In this document: positions 1-5,658 of the stretch, piece by piece
Position numbering within the stretch: position 1 is the first letter of the stretch
Layout: every line of letters starts with the position of its first letter
Assembly (NCBI GenBank): GCA_026225435.1
Contig: JAMFST010001056.1
Location: 1 to 6,929 of the forward strand
DNA from: Labilithrix luteola
Lineage (GTDB): Bacteria > Myxococcota_A > Polyangia > Polyangiales > Polyangiaceae
Direction: 5' to 3'
DNA length: 6,929 bases
The notes under the pieces: model-generated
What the model saw: only the letters and a program-made list of their open reading frames with translations
The model's database searches: none
Told to the model about the DNA's origin: nothing
Made by a program: the position numbers and the translations under genes

Positions 1-36
1 CCGGTAGAACCGGTTGGAAGAAGGGAGCTGGTCCAG
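1..36. promoter_or_regulatory. Leader of the MocR gene: short inverted/direct repeat and a ribosome binding site
   Basis: The 36 bases before the regulator hold CCGGT (1-5) and ACCGG (9-13), an inverted repeat with a 3-bp centre. CCGGT also recurs directly at 10-14. A purine-rich Shine-Dalgarno-like AAGGGAG at 21-27 lies 9 nt before the TTG start at 37, which supports that start. MocR regulators often bind short repeats between themselves and a divergent target gene, so this may be the edge of such an operator. The other half of the region is outside the window. Confidence 0.35.
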
Positions 37-1521
37 TTGAATCGTTTGAGCGAAGCGCGTGCGCGCCCCGTGCTGGTGCCAGGCGATGGACCGCAGCCGC
101 TGTTCGTGCGCATCGCACGTGGCGTGTCCGACGACGTTCGCCGCGGGCGGCTGCGCGCCGGTGAGGCGCTGCCGGGCACGCGCGCGCTGGCCGCCTCGCT
201 CGGCGTCAACCGCAACACCATCGTCGCCGCCTACCGGGAGCTGGTGGCCGAGGGCTGGGCGGTGACGCGCGCGGGCGGTGGCACCTTCGTGACCGGAGCG
301 CTGCCCGACGCGCGTCCGCGTGCCTTCGCACCCGGCGCCGCACGCACCATGGTGGCGACGACGGCGGCGTACGCCCTGCGTGACGATGCCGCTCCGCCGC
401 TGCCGAGGGCGCTCGCGGCCGGCACGATCGTGATGGCCGGAGGAGTGCCCGACGTGCGGCTGGTTCCGGCGGATCTGATCGGGCGGGCCTTGCGGCGCGC
501 GCTCGCGTCGCCTGGTGCACGGATCGCTCTCGGCTATGGCGATCCCCGTGGCGATGTGCGACTGCGCGCTGCGCTGGCGGCTCACGCGCGTGCGACGCGT
601 GGTGTCCCGGCGAGCGAGGACGAGGTGTTCGTCGCGCGCGGCAGCCAGATGGCGCTCGACCTGCTGGCGCGTGCGGTGGTGCCGGCGGGAGGGACGATCG
701 CGGTCGAAGGGCTCGGCTACCGGCCGGCGTGGAAGGCCTTCGCCCGGGCAGGCGTGCGCGTCGTGCCGGTGCCGGTCGACGCCCACGGTCTCGACGTCGC
801 AGCGCTCGCCGCCCTGGTGGCGCGCGAGCCCATCGCGGCCGTGTACGTGACTCCGCATCACCAGTACCCGACGACCGCGACGCTCTCCCCCGGGCGGCGG
901 CTGTCTCTCCTGGCCCTCGCGGCGGCGGAGCGCTTCGCCATCATCGAGGACGACTACGACCACGAGCTCCGCTACGAGGGGCGCCCCGTCATGCCGCTCG
1001 CGAGCGCGGACGCGCGCGGCAGCGTGATCTACGTCGGCACGCTGTCCAAGGTCCTCGCCCCGGGCCTGCGCGTCGGGTACGTCGTCGCGCCCGCGCCGGT
1101 GATCGACCGGCTGGCGCGCGAGCGGGTGATCGTCGACCGGCAAGGGGACCACGTGGTCGAGCGCGCGGTGGCCGAGCTGCTCGACGACGGCACCGTGGCG
1201 CGTCACGTTCGTCGCGTGCGCCGGGTGTACGCCGCCCGACGCGACCTGCTCGTCGAGGAGCTCGAGCGCGTGCTCGGAGGACGGGTCGAGGCGCGCCCGC
1301 CGCCGGGCGGCTTGACGCTCTGGGCGAGGGTGGCGCTGCGTCCCGCCGCCGTGGCCACGTGGGAGCGCCGCGCTCTGGCCGCCGGTGTCTCCTTTGCCGC
1401 CGGCGTCCGCTTCGCCTTCGACGGCGTCCCGGTCCCTTACGCCCGCTTCGGCTTCGCGCCGCTCGATGACAGCGAGCTGCGCGAAGCGGTCCGGCGCCTC
1501 GCCTCGGCCTGGCCACGCTGA
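37..1521 (+). CDS. MocR/GabR-type regulator (GntR winged helix fused to an aminotransferase-like domain)
   Basis: This is a 494-residue PLP-dependent transcription regulator of the MocR subfamily of GntR. Residues about 21-86 form the winged helix-turn-helix (LPGTRALAASLGVNRNTIV, then the wing ending GGGTFV). A linker of about 45 residues leads to a fold-type I aminotransferase domain from about 130. Its landmarks are YGDPRGD (167-173), GSQMALDLL (202-210), TPHHQYP (272-278), EDDYDHELRYEG (304-315) and GTLSK (334-338). By comparison with GabR, K338 should form the Schiff base with PLP, D305 should contact the pyridine nitrogen, Y307 the O3' and R345 the phosphate. R470 in YARFGFA may bind a substrate carboxylate. 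Length is normal for the family (about 460-500). The TTG start follows a purine-rich SD by 9 nt. Members control PLP synthesis (PdxR), GABA (GabR), taurine (TauR) or other amine pathways; which one applies here cannot be told. The classical target is a divergent gene, which would lie left of the window. UspA follows 116 bp downstream on the same strand. Confidence 0.93.
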   Translation: MNRLSEARARPVLVPGDGPQPLFVRIARGVSDDVRRGRLRAGEALPGTRALAASLGVNRNTIVAAYRELVAEGWAVTRAGGGTFVTGALPDARPRAFAPGAARTMVATTAAYALRDDAAPPLPRALAAGTIVMAGGVPDVRLVPADLIGRALRRALASPGARIALGYGDPRGDVRLRAALAAHARATRGVPASEDEVFVARGSQMALDLLARAVVPAGGTIAVEGLGYRPAWKAFARAGVRVVPVPVDAHGLDVAALAALVAREPIAAVYVTPHHQYPTTATLSPGRRLSLLALAAAERFAIIEDDYDHELRYEGRPVMPLASADARGSVIYVGTLSKVLAPGLRVGYVVAPAPVIDRLARERVIVDRQGDHVVERAVAELLDDGTVARHVRRVRRVYAARRDLLVEELERVLGGRVEARPPPGGLTLWARVALRPAAVATWERRALAAGVSFAAGVRFAFDGVPVPYARFGFAPLDDSELREAVRRLASAWPR

Positions 1522-1637
1522 GCTCGTGAGCGCAGGGCGTGCGCGCCGGCGCAGAAGCTGCGGGCGTGAGGGCTTCGCCTGTCGCGGACGGGCCGGTCCG
1601 ACGGGCGGCGGCATACCCGTTGCTGAACCGATCCCCA
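1522..1637. other. 116-bp gap between the MocR gene and uspA with an imperfect dyad
   Basis: No recognisable promoter is seen. The gap holds a 16-bp imperfect palindrome at 1585-1600 (arms CGGAC and GTCCG, inner GGCC, two symmetric mismatches) and a small TGCGC/GCGCA stem near 1540-1553. Neither is followed by a T run, so neither is a convincing rho-independent terminator. They could be operator half-sites or simply high-GC background. Confidence 0.25.
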
Positions 1638-2075
1638 ATGAGCACGTTCCATCAACTCCTCGTCGCCACCGATTTCCAGGAGGCGTCGCAGCGCGCCGTC
1701 GATCTCGCCGTTCGCCTCGCCAAGGAGCAAGGGGCGGCGCTCACCCTCCTTCACGTGTTCGAGATCCCCGCCTGGGCCTACGGAGCGGTCGACACCGCAG
1801 CCGACCTGTTCACGCCGCTGCAGGACGCCGCGACGGAGATGCTGGCAAAGGAGCTCGCGCGCATCCGCGAGACCTTGCCCGAGGCGAAGTCCATGCTCCG
1901 CAGTGGCCGCGCCGCGGAGGAGACGCTCGCCGCAGCGACGAGCGTCGGCGCCGATCTGCTGATCACCGGAACGCACGGGCGCGGCGTGGTCGGTCGGGTG
2001 GTTCTCGGGAGCGTCGCCGCGAGCCTCGTTCGTAGCTCGCCCGTTCCGGTCCTCACGGTTCGCGTCCCCGACTGA
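1638..2075 (+). CDS. Universal stress protein, UspA family, ATP-binding type
   Basis: The product is a 145-residue single-domain cytoplasmic UspA protein, the usual size for the family. It opens with the characteristic first strand and nucleotide loop (QLLVATDF, D12 in the loop). The second strand is ALTLLHVFEIP (34-44). It ends with the ATP-binding signature G-2x-G-9x-G-S: G111, G114, G124, S125. The last strand is VPVLTVRV (136-143). The intact glycine motif places it with ATP-binding, MJ0577-like members rather than the E. coli UspA type that does not bind ATP. Such proteins usually dimerise and support survival under starvation, oxidative or respiratory stress. The ATG at 1638 is chosen because MSTFHQLLVATDF matches the normal N-terminus. 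The frame is open upstream to a GTG at 1539, but the 33 extra residues look non-coding. No clear SD precedes 1638. The gene converges with the transporter gene, whose stop is 2 bp away. Confidence 0.9.
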   Translation: MSTFHQLLVATDFQEASQRAVDLAVRLAKEQGAALTLLHVFEIPAWAYGAVDTAADLFTPLQDAATEMLAKELARIRETLPEAKSMLRSGRAAEETLAAATSVGADLLITGTHGRGVVGRVVLGSVAASLVRSSPVPVLTVRVPD

Positions 2076-2080
2076 GCTCA
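2073..2080. other. Abutting convergent stop codons in the palindrome TGAGCTCA
   Basis: The uspA TGA (2073-2075) and the opposite-strand TGA of the transporter gene (complement of 2078-2080) are 2 bp apart and together form the perfect 8-bp palindrome TGAGCTCA. There is no room for a terminator between the genes, so each transcript must end inside the other coding region or run antisense to it. Confidence 0.9.
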
Positions 2081-2794
2081 GAGCCCGGCGAGACCGAGGA
2101 GCCGGCCGATGCCCGCGCTCACCAGCATGGCGAGGCCGCCGCCGAGCAGGACGCGCAACGCCGCGCGCGGCCGTGAGGCGCCCGCCAGATGCCCGCCCAC
2201 CGCGCCGAGCACCCCGAGGGTGGCGAGCGCCACCAGCGTCGTCAGCAGGAGACGCAGACCCGCGGGAGCGACCGCCGCCGCGCCGAGAGGCAGGGCCGCC
2301 AGCGAGGCGAAGCTGGCCGCCGAGACGAGGCCGGCCTCCAGCGGGCGCGCGCGCATCGCGTCGCTCAGCCCGAGCTCGTCGCGCAGGTGCGAGCGGAGGC
2401 GATCGTGGGCGCTGAGCTGCTCGGCGACCCGACGGGCGAGCGCTGGATCGAGGCCGCGCATCTCGTAGATGTGCGCCAGCTCGGTCAGCTCGCCGCGCGG
2501 ATCGGCGGCGAGCTGGCGCTTCTCCAGGGCGACGTCTGCCAGCTCCGCGTCGCGCTGGGCGCTCACCGAGACGTACTCTCCCGCTGCCATCGAGAGCGCG
2601 CCCGCGACGAGCCCTGCCACGCCCGCCACCAGGATCTGTCCGCGCGACGCCGACGTGGCCGCGACACCGATGAGAAGGCTCGCGGTGGAGACGACGCCGT
2701 CATCGGCGCCGAGGACGGCCGCACGCAGCCAGCCGCTGGCCCCGCTGCGGTGTGCCTCGGCGCACTGCTCGTTCTCGCCGATGCCGTCCACCAT
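2078..2794 (-). CDS. VIT1/CCC1-family divalent metal (Fe/Mn) transporter
   Basis: The product is a 238-residue inner-membrane protein of the VIT1/CCC1 family, which moves Fe(II) or Mn(II) out of the cytoplasm or into a storage compartment. TM1 (about 22-47) carries ADDGVVSTASLLIG. TM2 (about 53-76) ends in MAAGEYVSVSAQRD, a family hallmark. D31/D32, M69 and E73 are at the expected places for the metal path. Residues 82-145 form the hydrophilic helical metal-binding domain with spaced glutamates (E84, E91, E102, E105, E111) and the family-typical ELAHIYEMRGLD. Three more hydrophobic helices follow (about 152-175, 180-204, 211-235), giving the usual five. ATG 2794 is chosen because family similarity begins just after it. 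The same frame stays open upstream into the kinase gene but matches nothing there. No good SD is visible. The gene lies 94 bp downstream of the kinase gene and may be cotranscribed or have its own promoter. Substrate is inferred from the family. Confidence 0.88.
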   Translation of the reverse strand: MVDGIGENEQCAEAHRSGASGWLRAAVLGADDGVVSTASLLIGVAATSASRGQILVAGVAGLVAGALSMAAGEYVSVSAQRDAELADVALEKRQLAADPRGELTELAHIYEMRGLDPALARRVAEQLSAHDRLRSHLRDELGLSDAMRARPLEAGLVSAASFASLAALPLGAAAVAPAGLRLLLTTLVALATLGVLGAVGGHLAGASRPRAALRVLLGGGLAMLVSAGIGRLLGLAGL

Positions 2795-2828
2795 GGTGCA
2801 TGGAGTGACAGGGTGACGACTGGATGTC

Positions 2829-2847
2829 AAAACCCGTTTGGGCCGGG
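2829..2847 (-). terminator. Weak terminator-like stem after the histidine kinase gene
   Basis: On the minus strand a 4-bp all-GC stem, CCCG (2847-2844) with CGGG (2836-2833), has a 7-nt loop and is followed by TTTT (2832-2829). The stem is short, so termination would be partial at best. It overlaps the TTGACA hexamer. Confidence 0.2.
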
Positions 2848-2859
2848 AGTCGTTTGAAG

Positions 2860-2871
2860 TTCGATATCGAA
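2860..2871. repeat. Perfect 12-bp palindrome TTCGATATCGAA
   Basis: TTCGATATCGAA is its own reverse complement. A partial copy, TATCGA, recurs 14 bp along (2865-2870 and 2879-2884). Its place, about 65-75 bp upstream of the transporter start in a short AT-richer gap, suits an operator for a dimeric regulator. It does not resemble the Fur consensus. Confidence 0.5.
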
Positions 2872-2888
2872 AGTGGTTATCGACTTCT

Positions 2889-3956
2889 TCACGCACCGGA
2901 GGCGCCAGGAAGCTGCACCACCAAGGCGCATCCGTGGTGCTGTCGCCGCGCGTGCACCGAGCCGCCGTGAGCGTCGACGATGCGGCGCACGGTGGACAGA
3001 CCGAGCCCGAGGCCGGAGCTCGCGTGTTCGCCGGCGCGGAAGAAGGGCTCGAAGATCTGCTCCTCCATTCCCGCCGGGATGCCCGGGCCGCTGTCCTCCA
3101 CGATGATGTCGACGCGTCCGCGGCGATCCTCCACGCGAACACGGATCGCGCGGACCTCGGTGGGCGCGTCCCCCATGAACTTGATCGCGTTGCGCAGCAG
3201 GTTCCCGAGGACGCTCGCCAGCGCTCCTGGAGGGCAGGAGACGAACGAGGCGCACGGCGCTTCCACGGTGATGGCGATCCGCTCGCTCTCCGCCTCCAGG
3301 GTGAAGTCCTCGAGGACGTCGTGGAGCACGCGCCCCACCTCGGTCACCACCCGCCTGTCCGTCGGCGCGCCCGCGCGGGCGAAGCCGAGGAGGCCGTCGA
3401 TCATCCGGTTCATCCGGTCGAGGGCGGCGCTGATCGCGTCGTGGTGCGGCGCGCAGCTCGCCGCCCCGGGTTGTCGCTGGGCGAGGGCCAGACGCAGGAA
3501 GACGTTGCTGAGCGGGTTCTTCAGGTCGTGGGCGATGCGACCGGCGAAGGCGTCGAGCTCCAGCGCGCGCTCGTCGGCGAGCTCCTGTCGCCGGCGGGCC
3601 AGGCGCTCGTCCCGCCGCGACGCGAGGAAGAAACCTCCGGTCAGCGCGAGCCCGACGAGCGTGGCGGCGAGGTCCACGAGCGGCGCGACCACGTGCAACC
3701 GCGCGATCGTCTGGGCGAACGTGGTCGACTGCGCCAGTAGCCCCGCGACGTCGCTCGCCGGCAGGTCACCGCGCCGGGTGAGCTGGAGGACCGTCTGCTC
3801 GATCCCGGCCGCCTGGTTCGACAGGCGCCGGGCCAGCGTCACCGTGAGCATGTGCGTCGCGACCAGCGCCACGACGACGAGCACCACGGCGACGCGGAGC
3901 CGCAACCGCGACGACGACGTGCTCGAGGTCGCGGCCGGGAGGGGAGAGCTGGTCAC
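2889..3956 (-). CDS. Orphan membrane sensor histidine kinase
   Basis: The product is a 355-residue two-component sensor kinase. TM1 spans about 19-42. An extracytoplasmic segment of about 45 residues (43-88, rich in Gln, Thr and Leu and probably helical) is followed by TM2 at about 89-112. There is no HAMP domain. A charged helix (113-135, RRDERLARRRQELADERALE) leads straight into HisKA with IAHDLKNPLSN, phospho-acceptor H143. The ATPase domain has the N box LGNLLRNAIKF (N256), the G1 box VEDSGPGIP (D288), the F box IFEPFFRA (302-308) and the G2 box SGLGLGLS (314-321). All motifs are intact, so it should autophosphorylate. The signal is unknown; the sensor loop is too short for a PAS or Cache fold. 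No response regulator lies in the window. The start is GTG at 3956, 74 bp after the dehydrogenase stop on the same strand, which suggests an operon. SD is weak. Long plus-strand frames opposite it are shadows. Confidence 0.92.
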   Translation of the reverse strand: MTSSPLPAATSSTSSSRLRLRVAVVLVVVALVATHMLTVTLARRLSNQAAGIEQTVLQLTRRGDLPASDVAGLLAQSTTFAQTIARLHVVAPLVDLAATLVGLALTGGFFLASRRDERLARRRQELADERALELDAFAGRIAHDLKNPLSNVFLRLALAQRQPGAASCAPHHDAISAALDRMNRMIDGLLGFARAGAPTDRRVVTEVGRVLHDVLEDFTLEAESERIAITVEAPCASFVSCPPGALASVLGNLLRNAIKFMGDAPTEVRAIRVRVEDRRGRVDIIVEDSGPGIPAGMEEQIFEPFFRAGEHASSGLGLGLSTVRRIVDAHGGSVHARRQHHGCALVVQLPGASGA

Positions 3957-3997
3957 GACACCGAAGATGTCGGCAGCGTGCCCATCCGCGCGCGGAT

Positions 3998-4014
3998 TCC
4001 GACGAACCGTCGGA
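3998..4014 (-). terminator. Intercistronic stem-loop between the dehydrogenase and kinase genes
   Basis: TCCGACG (3998-4004) and CGTCGGA (4008-4014) form a perfect 7-bp stem with a 3-nt loop, starting 17 nt past the dehydrogenase stop. On the minus strand no T run follows, so it is not a standard intrinsic terminator. It could protect the 3' end of the dehydrogenase message, attenuate read-through or help rho. A perfect 10-bp palindrome CCGCGCGCGG (3986-3995) lies next to it. Confidence 0.4.
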
Positions 4015-4030
4015 TCGAGGCGACGAGCCG

Positions 4031-5404
4031 TCAGCCCACGCGGATCAGCTTCTTGTTCACCATCTCGCCGATCCCGAGGTCCGACAGCTCGCGACCGTAC
4101 CCGGAGCTCTTCACGCCACCGAAGGGGAGCTCCGGGGCGGTCCAGGTCGCGCGGTTGATGAAGACCATGCCGGTCTCGATGCGCCGCGCGACCCGCTTGC
4201 CGCGCTCGACGTCCTTGGTGATGACCGATCCGCCGAGGCCGTAGGGGGAGTCATTGGCGAGCTTGATCGCCTCCTCCTCGTTCTTCACCCGGAAGATCAG
4301 CGCCACCGGCGCGAAGAGCTCCTGCGCGTAGGCCGGGTTGTCCGGCGTGATGTCGGTGAGGATGGTGGGCGCGAGGAAGTAGCCCTTTCGCTCGAGGCGC
4401 TTGCCTCCCATCAGCACCTTGGCGCCGCCGTCGATCGCGGCCTTGATCTGCTTCTGCACCAGATCGATCGCCCCCTGGGTGCACAGCGGTCCGAGCGTGG
4501 TCTTCGGGTCCATCGGATCGCCGGGGACGAGCTTGGCCAGCTCCGCGGCGAAGCGCGCCACGAAGGTGTCGGCGATCGTCTCGTCGAGGATGAAGCGCTT
4601 GGCGGCGACGCAGCACTGTCCGGTGTTGTTCATGCGCCCCCAGACTCCCCACTTGATGGCGATGTCCATGTCGGCGTCGTCGAGCACGATGAACGCGTCG
4701 CTGCCGCCGAGCTCCATGGTGCTCTTCTTGAGCGCCTTGCCCGCCTCGGCCGCGACGGCGGCTCCGGCGCGCTCGCTCCCCGTCAAGGCGACCGCCTTCA
4801 CCCGCTTGTCGGCGACGGCGACGGCCGCCTGCTCGTTCGACAGGAACACGTTCGTGTAGACGCCGCCGCCCGCTCCCGCGTCGAGGAAGAGCTTCTCGAA
4901 GGCGAGCGCGCACTGCGGCACGTTCGGCGCGTGCTTCACGATCAGCGTGTTGCCCAGCATGAGGTTCGGACCGGCCACCCGCGCCAGCTGGTAGTAGGGA
5001 AAATTCCACGGCTCGACGCAGAAGATGACCCCGAGCGGCGCGCTCTCGACGAAGGCTTCTCCGGATTCGCCGGCGGGCACCTCGACCTTCTTCGGCGCGA
5101 GGAAGCGCTCGGCGTTGTCCGCGTAGTAGTCGAGGATGTCGGCGCTGAGGTCGACCTCTCCGAGCGCCTCGGCGAAGAGCTTCCCCATCTCGAGGGTGAT
5201 CGGCCGGGCGAAGTCCTCGCGCTTGTCCCGCAGGAGGGCCGCGGCGCGCTTCACGATCGCCTTGCGCTCCCCGAGAGGCCGCGAGCTCCAGGCGCGGAAG
5301 GTCGCGTCGGACTTGGCGAGGATCATCTCGAGCTGCGCGTCGGTGTGGTCGGGGAAGCTCTCGAGCAGCTCCTCGGTGTTCGGATTGACCGTCTGGTAGG
5401 GCAT
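4031..5404 (-). CDS. NAD(P)-dependent aldehyde dehydrogenase, succinate-semialdehyde dehydrogenase type (Sad/YneI, GabD1-like)
   Basis: The product is a 457-residue cytoplasmic aldehyde dehydrogenase that oxidises an aldehyde to the acid with NAD(P). Size and sequence fit the short succinate-semialdehyde group of E. coli Sad/YneI (about 460), sharing KHAPNV (157-162), ELGGSDAFIVL (231-241) and TGQCCVAAKRFI (261-272). Catalytic residues are present: N134 in EPWNFP, general base E231 and nucleophile C265, the second of two adjacent cysteines (position from the family pattern GQxC). E362 lies in QELFAPV, where the family usually has EEIFGPV, so Gly is replaced by Ala. PFGGVKSSGYGREL (427-440) is typical near the C-terminus. 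ATG 5404 is chosen because MPYQTVNPNTEE is the normal family N-terminus. The frame is open to an ATG at 5509, but those 35 extra residues are unlike the family. No SD lies at proper distance; the nearest strong one, AAGGGAGG, is 29 nt upstream. Probable first gene of a block with the kinase and transporter. True substrate may be another small semialdehyde. Confidence 0.93.
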   Translation of the reverse strand: MPYQTVNPNTEELLESFPDHTDAQLEMILAKSDATFRAWSSRPLGERKAIVKRAAALLRDKREDFARPITLEMGKLFAEALGEVDLSADILDYYADNAERFLAPKKVEVPAGESGEAFVESAPLGVIFCVEPWNFPYYQLARVAGPNLMLGNTLIVKHAPNVPQCALAFEKLFLDAGAGGGVYTNVFLSNEQAAVAVADKRVKAVALTGSERAGAAVAAEAGKALKKSTMELGGSDAFIVLDDADMDIAIKWGVWGRMNNTGQCCVAAKRFILDETIADTFVARFAAELAKLVPGDPMDPKTTLGPLCTQGAIDLVQKQIKAAIDGGAKVLMGGKRLERKGYFLAPTILTDITPDNPAYAQELFAPVALIFRVKNEEEAIKLANDSPYGLGGSVITKDVERGKRVARRIETGMVFINRATWTAPELPFGGVKSSGYGRELSDLGIGEMVNKKLIRVG

Positions 5405-5433
5405 GACGGCCCGTTCTGCATACGGGGGACCAG

Positions 5434-5468
5434 CCTCCCTTCGCGCGTGGAGCGCGTGGAGAGGGAGG
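5434..5468 (-). promoter_or_regulatory. Dehydrogenase leader hairpin that pairs its SD-like AAGGGAGG
   Basis: In the minus-strand transcript CCTCCCT (5468-5462) can pair with AGGGAGG (5440-5434), the only strong Shine-Dalgarno-like run in the leader. Inside it CGCGC (complement of 5456-5452) pairs with GCGCG (complement of 5446-5442) around a 5-nt loop. That gives 12 bp with a 5/1 internal loop. The same DNA is a dyad usable as an operator. The SD run is 29 nt from the chosen ATG, so a role in translation is uncertain. Confidence 0.45.
5444..5461. repeat. Tandem duplication of CGCGTGGAG
   Basis: Two exact 9-bp copies, 5444-5452 and 5453-5461, lie head to tail in the dehydrogenase leader and form much of the inner part of the hairpin. 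They may be direct-repeat half-sites for a regulator or a slippage product. Confidence 0.6.
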
Positions 5469-5554
5469 TCGCGCACGCGGGGCCGGTGCACCTTCTGCGT
5501 GAGGTGCAATCCATGCGTCGGTGTCCGATGCCGCTGGAATATTTCGGGCAGGGC

Positions 5555-5581
5555 GGAATGCGGGGGATGCTTGGGTAAAAT
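5555..5581 (+). promoter_or_regulatory. Candidate sigma-gene promoter (GGAAT ... TAAAAT)
   Basis: GGAAT at 5555-5559 resembles the GGAA core of ECF -35 elements. TAAAAT at 5576-5581 starts 16 bp later as a possible -10, about 77 nt upstream of the chosen ATG. If real, the sigma factor could control itself, which is common for ECF factors. The match is weak and an equal GGAAT occurs at 5536. Confidence 0.22.
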
Positions 5582-5658
5582 TCACCAGCGCATGCAGGGC
5601 TCGCGAGCTACAGCGACGGCCCGTGTACGTCTCTTCCTCGTCCCACGACTTCTTCCAG

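Larger units (their letters stand above)
2795..2888 (-). promoter_or_regulatory. Possible promoter/operator region of the metal transporter gene
   Basis: This 94-bp gap lies between the kinase stop and the transporter start. It contains a perfect consensus -35 hexamer TTGACA on the minus strand (complement of 2825-2830), 30 nt before the ATG. No good -10 sits 16-18 bp further on. It also contains the 12-bp palindrome at 2860-2871 (listed separately) and an outer inverted repeat AGTCG (2848-2852) / CGACT (2881-2885). The gap is more AT-rich than its surroundings, as expected for a control region. A promoter here is plausible but not shown. Confidence 0.35.
5405..5658. promoter_or_regulatory. 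254-bp divergent control region between the dehydrogenase and sigma-factor genes
   Basis: No convincing gene lies here. It must hold the minus-strand promoter of the dehydrogenase block and probably the plus-strand promoter of the sigma gene. Contents include the dehydrogenase leader hairpin (5434-5468), a 9-bp tandem repeat CGCGTGGAG (5444-5461) and an AT-rich patch GGAATATTTC (5536-5545). A TAAAAT stretch at 5576-5581 adds to this. Two GGAAT elements (5536-5540 and 5555-5559) lie 19 bp apart. Confidence 0.6.

Noticed and set aside
2795..3142. N-terminal extension of the metal transporter frame into the kinase gene
   Set aside because: The extra 116 residues are Arg/Ser-rich, overlap the kinase in another frame and have no family match. 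The transporter begins naturally at 2794.
2838..3740. 300-codon plus-strand frame (and a longer one at 2980-4158) opposite the kinase gene
   Set aside because: Both are shadows of the kinase on the other strand. The kinase has all diagnostic boxes while these are Arg/Ser/Ala-rich with no domain.
5405..5509. 35-residue N-terminal extension of the dehydrogenase
   Set aside because: The family N-terminus is at MPYQTVNPNTEE. The extension is His/Arg/Pro-rich and covers the leader hairpin and tandem repeat.
5536..5545. GGAATATTTC considered as a minus-strand -10 region for the dehydrogenase
   Set aside because: No -35 match was found at 16-19 bp on the minus strand, so the promoter could not be supported.
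4931..5578. 215-codon plus-strand frame opposite the dehydrogenase gene
   Set aside because: It is antisense to a clearly recognised enzyme; its Arg/Glu/Val/Gly-rich composition is the usual mirror of high-GC codons and it has no family features.
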